Shown piece by piece: positions 1 through 8,900 of a DNA stretch of 37,749 nucleotides. Every line of letters starts with the position of its first letter. Position 1 is the first letter of the stretch. Location of the stretch: positions 1-37,749 of the forward strand of contig JAFRMD010000020.1 in NCBI GenBank assembly GCA_017430835.1. The letters run 5' to 3'. Both the position numbers and the translations under genes were made by a program. The notes beneath the pieces are model-generated. The model was not told the origin of the DNA and did not search any database. It saw nothing but the letters and a program-made list of their open reading frames with translations. This stretch comes from Methanosphaera sp. (GTDB lineage Archaea; Methanobacteriota; Methanobacteria; Methanobacteriales; Methanobacteriaceae).

Positions 1-363
1 CATATTCTAAGTGAAATAGAAAACATCGCCGATATAATTGGAGTAATGGATAATGGAAAACTAATCAAAGAACTAACAAAAGAAGAACTGCACAAACAAT
101 TAAATAAAAACGTAACATTTGAAGTATCAGACATAAACAGGGCAAATTTAATACTTAGAAAAATAGGACTGCAAAAAGACACAGACTACAAAACAATAAA
201 ACCCAACACCATCCACTTATACACACACCTGGAATTAAGAGACAGAATAAATACAATATTTGTAAAAAATGATATAAGCGTGCAAAAAATTAACTTATCA
301 GAAGAAAATCTGGAAGAATACTTTACCCGAATCGTAAATCCAGAAATACTACAAATAGCATAG
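1..363 (+). CDS. ABC transporter ATP-binding subunit, C-terminal part (5' truncated by window edge)
   Basis: The reading frame is open from the first base and ends at TAG 361-363. The first residues, HILSEIENIADIIGVMDNGK, match the H-loop (switch histidine) and following strand of an ABC ATPase, so Walker A, the signature motif and Walker B lie outside the window. The remaining ~100 residues form the C-terminal extension typical of ATPases that drive ABC-2 drug or lantibiotic-type exporters. The permease gene starts 13 bp downstream with a GAGGTGA ribosome binding site, so the two form one operon and one transporter: the ATPase is cytoplasmic and powers the membrane subunit. The substrate cannot be read from the sequence. 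The internal ATG at 46 is not the true start. Confidence 0.9.
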   Translation, partial: HILSEIENIADIIGVMDNGKLIKELTKEELHKQLNKNVTFEVSDINRANLILRKIGLQKDTDYKTIKPNTIHLYTHLELRDRINTIFVKNDISVQKINLSEENLEEYFTRIVNPEILQIA

Positions 364-376
364 AGGTGACAAGAAA

Positions 377-1108
377 ATGTATAATTTTATAGAAATAGAA
401 TTCATAAAACTCAAAAGATCAAAAATATTCATACTAACGCTACTTGGAGCAATATTTCCCTCATTCCTATTATTCCTGTCGGCCAAATTTGGAGAATTTA
501 CAGAAACCATAACTCTAGAAACATTTTTAAGCCAAGTAAATATGTACACAAGCCTAATATTTGTAATACTACTATTTACTATCATAATGTCATACCTATT
601 TGGAAGAGAATACAATGAACATACACTAAAAACCATACTAACAGCGCCAACGTCTAGGACAACATTCATCATAAGTAAATACGCAATGTTTCTATTATGG
701 ATACTGATAATAACCATGATTACAACAATATCAGCAATACTATTTGGATACCTGGCAGGAACAATCGGATTTACAATAAATGTCGTATTGAATAGTTTTA
801 AAGAACTAGTCTTTACCAACCTGTTATTGTTTCTAACGTTCACACCATTAGTATTCATATCATTAAAAATAACGAGCCTGGTACCAGCAATGATAGGAGG
901 AGCAGTACTAACATTCACGAACATGATTATCGCATCAAGCAAATATGGAATTTACTTCCCATACAGCATACCATATTTAATAGCTAGTGGAGAAATACTG
1001 GAATATACAACAAACCTTACGATACCATACATGATAATTATAGCAACCTTCTTAACAGGACTTATAGTATCTTATACATATTTTACAAGAAAAGATATTC
1101 CACTGTAA
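377..1108 (+). CDS. ABC-2 type transporter permease
   Basis: A 243-residue integral membrane protein with about six hydrophobic segments (roughly residues 18-39, 60-76, 101-127, 144-166, 168-188 and 219-237). A charged loop (FGREYNEHTLKTILTAPTSR) after the second segment is characteristic of ABC-2 permeases, where it contacts the ATPase. The site GAGGTGA lies 7 bp before the ATG. It is the membrane partner of the ATPase ending at 363. Such pairs export small molecules, peptides or drugs; the substrate here is unknown. The long antisense frame across this gene is only its shadow. Confidence 0.88.
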   Translation: MYNFIEIEFIKLKRSKIFILTLLGAIFPSFLLFLSAKFGEFTETITLETFLSQVNMYTSLIFVILLFTIIMSYLFGREYNEHTLKTILTAPTSRTTFIISKYAMFLLWILIITMITTISAILFGYLAGTIGFTINVVLNSFKELVFTNLLLFLTFTPLVFISLKITSLVPAMIGGAVLTFTNMIIASSKYGIYFPYSIPYLIASGEILEYTTNLTIPYMIIIATFLTGLIVSYTYFTRKDIPL

Positions 1109-1124
1109 AGAATTTCCATAAAGA

Positions 1125-1150
1125 TATCAAATTCTATTAATAATTTGATA
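1125..1150. repeat. Inverted repeat between the permease and the XRE regulator
   Basis: TATCAAATT (1125-1133) is followed by an 8-base loop and the exact complement AATTTGATA (1142-1150). It sits 17 bp after the permease stop and about 40 bp before the XRE gene. It could be the terminator stem of the ABC operon or an operator bound by the XRE protein. No T-run follows it, which slightly favours an operator. Confidence 0.5.
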
Positions 1151-1191
1151 AACAAAAATAATTAGCAAGAGAGAACTTTGGGTATAAGGTT

Positions 1192-1401
1192 ATGAAAACT
1201 AAAATTAAATATCTTAGACAGGAAATGGGAATTACTCAGAAAGACCTTGCAGAAAAAGTCGGAGTATCAAGACAAACAATTAATGCTCTTGAGAATGGTA
1301 AATATAACCCATCATTATTAGTAGCACATAAAATAACTCAGCTGCTAAATAAAGAACACATCGAAGAAGTATTTATATTTGAAGAAGAGGAGAATAATTA
1401 A
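1192..1401 (+). CDS. Small XRE-family helix-turn-helix transcriptional regulator
   Basis: A 69-residue protein that is almost entirely one Cro/CI-type domain. The recognition region TQKDLAEKVGVSRQTINALE (about residues 15-34) is a standard helix-turn-helix, followed by NPSLLVAHKITQLL helices and an acidic tail. Stand-alone regulators of this size (the YozG-like group) usually control neighbouring membrane or transporter genes. The gene is translationally close to the DUF4013 gene, only 2 bp downstream, whose ribosome site GAGGAG lies inside this gene's 3' end. An AAGGTT site precedes the ATG. The inverted repeat at 1125-1150 is a possible binding site. Confidence 0.9.
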   Translation: MKTKIKYLRQEMGITQKDLAEKVGVSRQTINALENGKYNPSLLVAHKITQLLNKEHIEEVFIFEEEENN

Positions 1402-1403
1402 AA

Positions 1404-2075
1404 ATGATATTTGACATCCTTAAAGATAGCCTGGAATATGTTGGAACCAACAGAAAACAAATAATCATATACTACCTGGGAATACTGATATTTCCATTAA
1501 TACTTATCGAAAGCTACTCATATCATATAATAGAAAACTGTCTAAATGGAATGATAAACAACAAAGACGAACTACCAGATATAATAATCAATAGTGAAAC
1601 ATTCATTAAAGGAATTAAACTTCTAGTGCTCAAAATTATATATTACATACCTGAAATTCTAGTAATAATAGTAGCAATGAACCTGCCCAAAAATAATTAC
1701 TACTACCTAACAGCAATACTATTAATACTAACTATTCTAAGTTATTCAATCTCACAAATTGCAAGCGTATGCATGGTAGATGCGGGTGAATTCAAGGAAG
1801 GATTTAACTTTACAAAAATCATAAACATTCTAAAAACAGTAGGAGTAACGTATATTGAACTTTTAGTAGCATCACTTATAATTTTACTGGGAATAATTGG
1901 AGTAACAATACTACTTACAGGAATTGTAATGCTATTTAGTGGAATAAACAGCTTAGTATTTACAATAATCTTAACAGTAATTGCAATACTATACGTAGTA
2001 TTCTTAATAATTATTATACCACTCTATGTTCTATTTAAAAACAGATCAGTAGTATCAGTATACAATTTAAGCTAA
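1404..2075 (+). CDS. DUF4013-like multi-pass membrane protein
   Basis: A 223-residue very hydrophobic protein with about five membrane spans. The opening (MIFDILKDSLEYVGTNRK followed by a hydrophobic stretch) and the aromatic/Gly pattern resemble DUF4013, a family common in Methanobacteriales with no established function. It is coupled to the XRE regulator (2 bp gap), a frequent pairing of small regulators with membrane proteins in these genomes. Its ribosome binding site is inside the regulator gene. A hairpin at 2085-2110 follows its stop. Confidence 0.7.
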   Translation: MIFDILKDSLEYVGTNRKQIIIYYLGILIFPLILIESYSYHIIENCLNGMINNKDELPDIIINSETFIKGIKLLVLKIIYYIPEILVIIVAMNLPKNNYYYLTAILLILTILSYSISQIASVCMVDAGEFKEGFNFTKIINILKTVGVTYIELLVASLIILLGIIGVTILLTGIVMLFSGINSLVFTIILTVIAILYVVFLIIIIPLYVLFKNRSVVSVYNLS

Positions 2076-2084
2076 ACTTTTTAT

Positions 2085-2110
2085 TAAATGGGATTAATTG
2101 ATTCCATTTA
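2085..2110 (+). terminator. Stem-loop after the XRE/DUF4013 operon
   Basis: TAAATGG (2085-2091) and CCATTTA (2104-2110) are exact complements with a 12-base loop, 10 bp after the DUF4013 stop codon, followed by a short T-rich stretch (TTAGACTTTTC). A transcription terminator is the simplest reading. Confidence 0.5.
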
Positions 2111-2420
2111 TTAGACTTTTCATATTTAAACCCCAACTATTTAATTTGTTTTTCCTTTTTATAATATCTGGAAAATTTATTTACCGGCATTTTACAGTGA
2201 TATATTTCTAACAATAAAAATAATTAGTAATCATAACGATGCATGTATATGTAATAATTTAAAGATATTATAAATATGTTAACTTTCATATTATTTAGGT
2301 ATTGATTAATATTATGCATGTTAAAATAATTATGTGATAAAATAATTAATTATAAAAATAAGATATTAAATAGGTATTTTGTTTTAAATAGTAAACTTTG
2401 GGATTATATAGATTCATATA
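2111..2420. other. Gene-free AT-rich spacer between convergent operons
   Basis: This stretch separates the rightward XRE/DUF4013 operon from the leftward small-gene operon. I read both strands and found no open frame with a credible start, no RNA gene and no strong repeat, only AT-rich sequence with T-runs that could end transcription from either side. Confidence 0.6.
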
Positions 2421-2693
2421 TTAATTTGTAATTGTTTGTATACATGTGATTTCTGTTAAAAAACCTCGTATTGATTCTTTGTTGTTAAGATTATATAATC
2501 TTAGTATTGATTCTGGTATATTGTCTTGGTATACTTCATATTTTTCCGTGTTATGATTTTCATTTAAGAAGTTTAATGAGTACTCGTTATCATTTTCATA
2601 TTTTTTTATTTCTAGGTATGGAAATTCGAAGTTTTTGCATTCGTATAGTTTTCCTTCATAATGGCATTCTTTATTATTTATTAATTCTTTCAT
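2421..2693 (-). CDS. Small protein of unknown function, second gene of an operator-controlled operon
   Basis: A 90-residue acidic and Asn-rich protein with no signal peptide or membrane span, so probably cytosolic. Two cysteines (Cys10, followed by His11, and Cys19) near the N-terminus could bind metal, but this is speculation. I do not recognise the family. The start has a good archaeal site (GAAGTGATAATATG). The gene begins 18 bp after the 39-codon gene upstream, which uses a nearly identical ribosome site, so both are probably on one mRNA from the promoter/operator at 2860-2907. That operator is the same as the one before feoA, so expression is likely metal regulated. Confidence 0.65.
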   Translation of the reverse strand: MKELINNKECHYEGKLYECKNFEFPYLEIKKYENDNEYSLNFLNENHNTEKYEVYQDNIPESILRLYNLNNKESIRGFLTEITCIQTITN

Positions 2694-2711
2694 ATTATCA
2701 CTTCATTTTTC

Positions 2712-2831
2712 TTATTTGTTGTAATGGTTAATGTCTTTGTTAGTTGTTAATATTTCGTTTGGTTTGATGTATGTGTAGTTTACATCGTCAGTCTTCTTTA
2801 CTATTTTAATTTCCTTGTTCATGTATGTCAT
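2712..2831 (-). CDS. 39-residue protein of unknown function, first gene of the operon
   Basis: A short frame of 40 codons including stop. It begins MTYMNKEIKIVKKTDD and ends INHYNK; it is charged, soluble and has no recognised domain. Support for it being real: the ribosome site AAGTGATTATAATG closely matches that of the next gene, it starts about 46 nt after the predicted transcription start at 2877, and it fills the space between the promoter and the 90-residue gene without leaving a gap. An in-frame second ATG (2822) is an alternative start but lacks as good a site. Confidence 0.55.
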   Translation of the reverse strand: MTYMNKEIKIVKKTDDVNYTYIKPNEILTTNKDINHYNK

Positions 2832-2859
2832 TATAATCACTTAATATAAATATAATACC

Positions 2860-2907
2860 TATACCCCTATGGGTATAATAATTATTATATCATTACAAGT
2901 ATATAAA
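2860..2907 (-). promoter_or_regulatory. Promoter with palindromic operator P1 (TATA box plus TATACCC-N4-GGGTATA)
   Basis: On the minus strand an archaeal TATA box TTTATATA (2907-2900) is followed after exactly 22 bp by the imperfect palindrome TATACCCATAGGGGTATA (2877-2860), with 7-bp perfect arms. The expected start of transcription is at the first base of the palindrome, so a bound repressor would block initiation. The same arrangement with the same 22-bp spacing occurs at 36410-36457 (feoA) and 36655-36702. It drives the two small genes at 2712-2831 and 2421-2693. Confidence 0.75.
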
Positions 2908-3179
2908 CATTAACCACATAATGACCAAAATAATCAAAAAACTTAAAATAAAAATAAATCAAAGATTAAATTCAAAGTATAATAGAGTACAATGGAAAAT
3001 ATTACTTGGAAAACAAGGAGGATAAACAAAAGTTAATCAATACAAGAGACTCTTCATTATTATTTGCAGAAAAGAAAATATTTCACAATTTAAACAAAAA
3101 AGATTTGAAAAAATAATTGGGATTTGATAAGGTTATATGAATAGTAATGCAAAAGAAATCCTAAAACTCACGGAATTCC
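2908..3179. other. Spacer with possible remnants of a degraded gene
   Basis: No intact gene is visible. Short plus-strand frames occur in succession: 34 codons from ATG 2921 (ending LLGKQGG), about 30 codons in another frame near 3030-3125, and 18 codons from ATG 3137 (ending TEFQDIE). Each looks compositionally like coding sequence but they are in different frames, as expected of a decayed gene. None matches a family I know. Confidence 0.25.
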
Positions 3180-3233
3180 AAGATATTGAATAAAATATCC
3201 TTTTTTAGAAAAAAATTATCTTTTCAATATCTT
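3180..3233 (-). terminator. Long-armed stem-loop overlapping the end of the 3224-3982 gene
   Basis: AAGATATTGAA (3180-3190) and TTCAATATCTT (3223-3233) are exact 11-bp complements. The loop contains T6 and A7 runs, and the stop codon of the leftward gene (3224-3226) lies inside the right arm. This is a probable terminator, possibly acting in both directions. Confidence 0.5.
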
Positions 3234-3982
3234 AATATTTTTGCATTCATAACACTTTTTAGAAACTTTTCAGCATATTCCTTTCTCTGGTACTGATAGT
3301 AATCTTTATTGTTTTTAAAGAAATCATCATCAAATTCTAGTTTTACTGCAACATCATAGGGTGGAAGTATGTTCTCTTTACGATATTCCATACCAATTGT
3401 TGCAAGTTCATAATCATCTAATTTATCTAAATGATTGTTTAATGGTATAATTCCATCATTTTTTATTTGATCGTCTTTAATCAATGGTATAATCTTCTTA
3501 TATCTTTCATTAACACAAACATCCAAACTTAACTCTTTAAGATTAACAGTACTATTGTCTATAATTGTAAATGCCAATTCATCCATCCAGTACTGGAAAG
3601 ATTTAATGTCATTGTTTGATGTAAATAATACTTCAAAAGTTATTTCATTTTGTACTGACTTTTCAGATAATATCCGAAGCTTTTTAATGTAATGTTTGAT
3701 AATGTTCTTTAAATTCATCACTCTTCGATACGATGGATATTCCCTGGAATAATTATCATAGTCTATGACAACTTTCAAAACTTTCTTCTGATAATCTTTC
3801 CTACGATAAACATAATGTTTAATTCCATTTGTATCATAGAAGGTTAAGAGTTTTGAACTATACTTTCTTTTTTTATAACAATCGTCAGTTTTAGTTTTAA
3901 GGCATAAAGGTGCAATCTCTAAATTATATTTTTTAAGAAAATATGATACTTTTTCCATCTTCATAATTATTATTTTGTACAT
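3224..3982 (-). CDS. Basic cytosolic protein of unknown function under twin palindromic operators
   Basis: A 252-residue Lys/Tyr-rich protein without signal peptide or membrane segment. I recognise no domain. It contains two basic stretches (around residues 28-75 and 85-110) and an acidic C-terminal part, and it could bind nucleic acid, but nothing proves this. The start is uncertain: ATG 3982, 3964 and 3958 are all in frame and none has a clear ribosome site, while the predicted transcript would start near 4010. Its promoter is unusual because the TATA box (4034-4041) is bracketed by two copies of TTGTCGGACAA, so it is likely tightly controlled. It is divergent from the membrane-anchored gene at 4127. 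Confidence 0.65.
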   Translation of the reverse strand: MYKIIIMKMEKVSYFLKKYNLEIAPLCLKTKTDDCYKKRKYSSKLLTFYDTNGIKHYVYRRKDYQKKVLKVVIDYDNYSREYPSYRRVMNLKNIIKHYIKKLRILSEKSVQNEITFEVLFTSNNDIKSFQYWMDELAFTIIDNSTVNLKELSLDVCVNERYKKIIPLIKDDQIKNDGIIPLNNHLDKLDDYELATIGMEYRKENILPPYDVAVKLEFDDDFFKNNKDYYQYQRKEYAEKFLKSVMNAKILRY

Positions 3983-4009
3983 TTTTACTTTTAAAGCTTT
4001 CCTTTTTGC

Positions 4010-4053
4010 TTGTCCGACAATTTTAAGCTTTTTTATATAAATTTGTCCGACAA
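4010..4053 (-). promoter_or_regulatory. TATA box flanked by two identical 11-bp palindromes
   Basis: TTGTCCGACAA occurs at 4010-4020 and 4043-4053, 33 bp apart (about three helical turns, so the same DNA face). Each is a perfect 5-bp inverted repeat (TTGTC/GACAA) around one central base. Between them lies a minus-strand TATA box, TTTATATA (4041-4034). One copy covers the expected start region and the other abuts the upstream (BRE) side. A divergent TATA-like TTTATATG (4066-4073) serves the rightward gene at 4127, so a dimeric regulator bound here could control both genes. GC-bearing palindromes stand out in this AT-rich spacer. Confidence 0.7.
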
Positions 4054-4126
4054 TTAAAATAATTATTTATATGTAAAGATATATACAATATAATTACTTT
4101 ACAGAATGATATTATGTGGTGATAAT

Positions 4127-4600
4127 ATGAGTCTTGCCAAAGAAGTTGGAGTATGCTGTGGAATAATTATAGTGATAATTGCTATATTTATGATATTGGA
4201 CATAGGCTTTGATCCCGTAATCCATAACAATACAACAGTTACTATAGATAAATACACTTTAACAGTTCCACAAACAGATAATTTCACAATAAATGATTCA
4301 TATTCTTATTTCTACGAAAAAGATTTTGAAAAATATGGAATGGACAATTACACTAATGCTACTGCAAATAATTCTATAAATTATTATGATTATAATCATA
4401 ACGTATCAATTGATATTCTTGATAAAAATAAAACTAGTTATACCGATCAACCAGATGGAGAAGAAATTGTTCCAATTGAAATGAGCGGTCGATATATTCA
4501 TCAGAAAAAGGATATGGGTGATAAACTAGTTGTTGTAACTACTCATGAAGATCGTGGTTTGGCACGAAATATCATAAATAGTGTTAAAACTAAATCTTAA
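4127..4600 (+). CDS. Membrane-anchored extracytoplasmic protein of unknown function
   Basis: A 157-residue protein with one N-terminal membrane segment (about residues 9-27) and an Asn/Thr/Tyr-rich outer domain with many potential N-glycosylation sequons (NNT, NFT, NDS, NYT, NAT, NVS). The ATG at 4127 was chosen because a clean GGTGAT site (4118-4123) sits just before it; an in-frame ATG at 4106 has none and would shift the membrane anchor inward. The domain is not recognised. It is divergent from the 3224-3982 gene and may share its palindromic control region. Confidence 0.75.
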   Translation: MSLAKEVGVCCGIIIVIIAIFMILDIGFDPVIHNNTTVTIDKYTLTVPQTDNFTINDSYSYFYEKDFEKYGMDNYTNATANNSINYYDYNHNVSIDILDKNKTSYTDQPDGEEIVPIEMSGRYIHQKKDMGDKLVVVTTHEDRGLARNIINSVKTKS

Positions 4601-4695
4601 TTCCTATCCTTTTTAATTATAAAGTTCGTAAAAAATATAGAATAAAAACTTGAGAAAAAGAAGAATAAAAAAATAAGGAGTTATTTAGAAAGTCT

Positions 4696-5739
4696 CTAAA
4701 TAATCTCCCCTTGATTATATTTTTCAACGAGCTTAATTGTGTCAAATAGAAAGTAAAACCATAAAACTATTCCCAAAATTAATGGAATAATAAAAATTGC
4801 TGTTAAAAAACAAATAAATATAACCACTAAAGCAATTATAAACTTATCCAACTTGCCAATATACACATAACCTAAACCACATAATAATATGTGTAAAATA
4901 ATAGCTACTATTACATTTTTTTGATTAACGCGCGGCTGATAGTTATTAGGATAATTAATATTGTTATTCTGAAATTGTTGATTATTGTTCTGATATTGAT
5001 TTTGCTGTTGATTATAATTTACCTGTTCTGCACTAATATTTTGATGTTGAAGTCTTGGAAGTATAGTATTATATACTTGGAAAGCATAATTAGTTTCAAG
5101 TTCATTAAACTCCAATACAATATTACTGTTATTAGATAATAATATTTCAACAGTATGCTTAACATCACTTTGCTGAATCTGTTCTATAATGGAATTGTTC
5201 TCCTTCAATGATATATTAACTATCATACTAAGTGGTAAAGTCTGTGAATAAACAGGATTATCAATACTTATACTATCTGAATAAACAATAAAGTTACTTA
5301 ACTCAGTAATATTAATCTTTTCCGTATAATTTAGATTCTGCTTTAAATTAGTTTGTTGAGCAAGACTAGTTAACAAATTCTTATTTTCTGTAACTCGAAC
5401 ATTTATATTTAATAATACTTGCTTTTTTTCTGTCTGATTTTCAAAAGTAATCTTATTAGAATTTTTAACTTCTTTAGGAATTCGTTCGTTAATATAATTA
5501 AATGCTTCATTAAATTTACTTAGTTTATCATCAACTAAAATAACCTGTAAATCCTTATTAATTGTTTCAATATTTATTATCTTAGCATTGATACCGTCAC
5601 GATTTAGAGATTTAATTGAACTGAAGTTAATACTTTCTTCAACTGAATTAGTTTTAATTACCAAATGATCTTCAAAAATATTCAATGTTCCTAATTCTTC
5701 ATTTGTTTTAATTGCATAAGAAAAAATTTCTTTGGACAT
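4696..5739 (-). CDS. Tandem PH-like domain protein with Gln/Asn linker and C-terminal TM2-type membrane domain
   Basis: This 347-residue protein has three parts. Residues 1-90 and about 138-230 each look like a PH/GRAM-type beta domain (strands, a short loop, and a C-terminal helix such as YAFQVYNTILPRL). Residues ~232-268 are a Gln/Asn-rich linker. Residues ~272-347 carry two to three hydrophobic segments with the pattern LLCGLGYVYIGK, as in TM2 domains. The PH-like parts would face the cytoplasm. The function is unknown. No ribosome site is visible before the ATG, so the mRNA may be leaderless. It is followed by convergent sequence with no clear hairpin. Confidence 0.65.
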   Translation of the reverse strand: MSKEIFSYAIKTNEELGTLNIFEDHLVIKTNSVEESINFSSIKSLNRDGINAKIINIETINKDLQVILVDDKLSKFNEAFNYINERIPKEVKNSNKITFENQTEKKQVLLNINVRVTENKNLLTSLAQQTNLKQNLNYTEKINITELSNFIVYSDSISIDNPVYSQTLPLSMIVNISLKENNSIIEQIQQSDVKHTVEILLSNNSNIVLEFNELETNYAFQVYNTILPRLQHQNISAEQVNYNQQQNQYQNNNQQFQNNNINYPNNYQPRVNQKNVIVAIILHILLCGLGYVYIGKLDKFIIALVVIFICFLTAIFIIPLILGIVLWFYFLFDTIKLVEKYNQGEII

Positions 5740-5959
5740 GATAATATGTTTGTTATATGTTTTTAATAAAATAGTTTAATAATAGTATTTTATTATTATA
5801 AGATTAATTCTGATAAATCATTACTTAAATAATTATTAACATAATATAATATAGTTAATCAAAATTTTATAATATATACGAATTTTTTTTAGAAGAGCAA
5901 TAATTGTAAATAATATCTAAAAAAATTAAGTTTGAAATGAATGGAGATAGGATAAGACT

Positions 5960-8900
5960 ATGATTTCTAAAGAAAAAATATTCTTTGTTAGTCTACTAAT
6001 AGTATTGATTGTTGGTTTAAGTGTTGTTTCAGCTACTGATAATTCAACAATTGATATTAAAAAAGTTTCTCATAAAGAAGTTGTGAAAACTTCTAATAAT
6101 ATGATTAACAAGAAGACTATTGAAAAGAATAAGATAACAAATAATACAAAGAATGTAAAAACAACTCAAAAAATTAAAAACTTAACTAAAAAGTACAATA
6201 AAAATGATAAAACATCAACCCAAACCGTTGACACATATAATCAATTATATGATGCATTAACCAGTGATACTGACAGTGACTTGACAATTAATTTAAATAA
6301 ACAAACATATAAGGTTACTCAATGTATTGAATTAAATGATGCAATTAAAAACCTTAATATTAATGGTAACGGTGCAACAATTGATGGGGATAACTCTTTT
6401 CAATTCCTGAATATTAACCATAAATCTAACATAGCAATTAGCGATTTGACTATAACTAATTGTTACAAAGAAGGAAACGGTATAGATGATGTTAAAGGAG
6501 GAGCAATTTATAATGCACACAGTAACTTAACATTAAATAATGTAAACTTTACTAAAAACAGTGTTTACAATTACCCATTAATTGAACGTATTGAAGAGCC
6601 AAGATACTATTATACTTATTTTCCAGTAAATGCTACTGGAGGAGCAATATATACTACTAATAGTAACTTAACAATAATCAATTCAATGTTTTCATCAAAT
6701 AATGCAACTATCGAATTAAAAAATAATAATTTTAATGGTTATGTTTTAGGTGGAGCATTATATGCAGATTCAACATATATAAATATAAATGATTCAATTT
6801 TTGATTCAAATGAATTATATTACACTCCTGAAAACTATAATAGTTTTGGTGAAGGTAGTTCAATTTATACTAACAATTCTAATATAAAAATTTATAAATC
6901 AGAATTTAAAAATCATAATGGATTTATAGGTGGTGTAATCCATGAAGAAAATTCTGTTAATTGGATAGATTATTCAGAATTCATAAATAATACTTCAGAA
7001 TATGGAGAAGCTGCACTATCTTTAATTAATACTAATAGTCATATAAGATATTCAAATTTTAGTTATAATTTTGGTAGTTCAATTTATACATTTAACAGTG
7101 AAGATTATTTATATAATCTAGATAGTAAAGAACACACATTTGAAAATCAAACTGTAGAACATTGTTTATTCCTAAATGACACCTCACAGGATATTGGAGC
7201 AGCAATCTATATGTTTAATGTAACTTTGATAGTTACTCATTCAAACTTTACAAATTGTTTTTGTCCATATATTGCAGGAGGTATATACAATGGAGCAGGA
7301 AATCTCACAATAAATTATACCAACTTTGATAATATTGGAGGAAATCATACTGAAGTTTATGAAACCTGGGGTGGTTTTGCAGAAATAGGTGAAGTAATAT
7401 TTCATGAAGGAGATTATCTTTTAATTGACAACTCCAATTTCACTAATAACCGGGGAATAATGGGTGTGGTAGCATCATGGACAACTGGTCACAGCACTGG
7501 AGATAACAATATTTTAGTAAACAATTGTTTATTTAAAAATAATACAAGTATATCTGATGGTATTCTTGTAAATAGTAATGGAATCTTATTGGTTAACAAT
7601 ACGGATTTTATTTCCAATTCATTAATACCACTTGAAGAAGGTTGTGGGGCAATTTATACAGCATATGGTAATACCAGCATATTTAACACAAACTTTATAA
7701 ACAATTCTATAAACTTTACAGATAAAGAGGGTTATGAAAATTATGTTCGTTTTGGTGCCGCAATAAGAGCAGAAGAAGCCATAATTAGTATAAATACATC
7801 AAATTTCACAAACAATAGCATCTACCGAAAAAATATCATTCAAGGTTATGGAGGAACTGCTAATGGAGGAGCTGTTTCAGCAATTAATACAAACATAACA
7901 GTATCAGATTCCACATTTGAAAATAATTCCGCAAAAACAATAGAAAGCGATGGTAGAAGTTATGAAAGTTGGGGTGGTGCTATATATACTGAAGAATCTA
8001 ACTTGAAAGTATTTAACTCAGAGTTTACTTCAAACAAAGCAACAAGGGGTGGAGCAATATACTGTGAACAAAATCTTACAATAAATAATTCAAAGTTTAC
8101 TGCCAATGGTGTTTTAGGAGAAATTGGATATGGAGGAGCAATATACATTAATGGAAATAATTTCCTTGTAAACAATTCATTCTTTACATACAATACTGCA
8201 TCAGAGTATGGAGGAGCAATTTATATAAATGCATTTGATTCAACAATCCTAAACAGTACTTTCGTAAATAATATGGTATATGGTGAAGAACTGCCGGAAG
8301 GTGCTGCTATATTTGGGTATACTAAATTAAATGATAGTGTTTTTATTAAAAATGATCCTTATAACTTCGTAATTAAAGAGGATAAGATTTATTTGGATTA
8401 TTTAGATGAGCATATGCCTGATAATGCAAAAGTAACAATATATTTGGATGAAAGTAATGATGGAACTGATTATTCTCTGGTAGTTGATCAAGAAACTGGG
8501 GATATTTATATCCAAGATTTCAAAGTTGATGAAAATAATTACCTTATAAAAATGGTTGTAACGGAACTTCCAAATTCAAATTTATATTCAGAGGGACGTT
8601 ATGTTAATAACATTTATTATATTCAACTTCCTACTACATGGGTAATATCTGTAAATGCTTCTGATGTTTATGTTGGTGAAAAAACACGTATAAATGGTTC
8701 ATTATATTATTTAAAAAAGGATGGTAGCAAAGTATACTATTCCAACAATGAAATCAGGTTATACATTAACGGAACATATATTACAAACACAACAACAGAT
8801 AAAAATGGTAACTATGAATTTTACTATCAAGCAAATGTAATAGGACAACAAGAAATATTAGTGAATTTTACTGGAAAATTATACATTGATTCGGTAACTA

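Noticed and set aside
349..942. Long antisense frame of 197 codons over the ABC permease
   Set aside because: It mirrors a hydrophobic permease with strong family features and a good ribosome site on the other strand; the antisense frame has neither.
1179..1185. GGGTATA just before the XRE gene, like half of the P1-P3 operator
   Set aside because: There is no matching TATACCC arm and no TATA box at the 22-bp distance, so it is probably chance.
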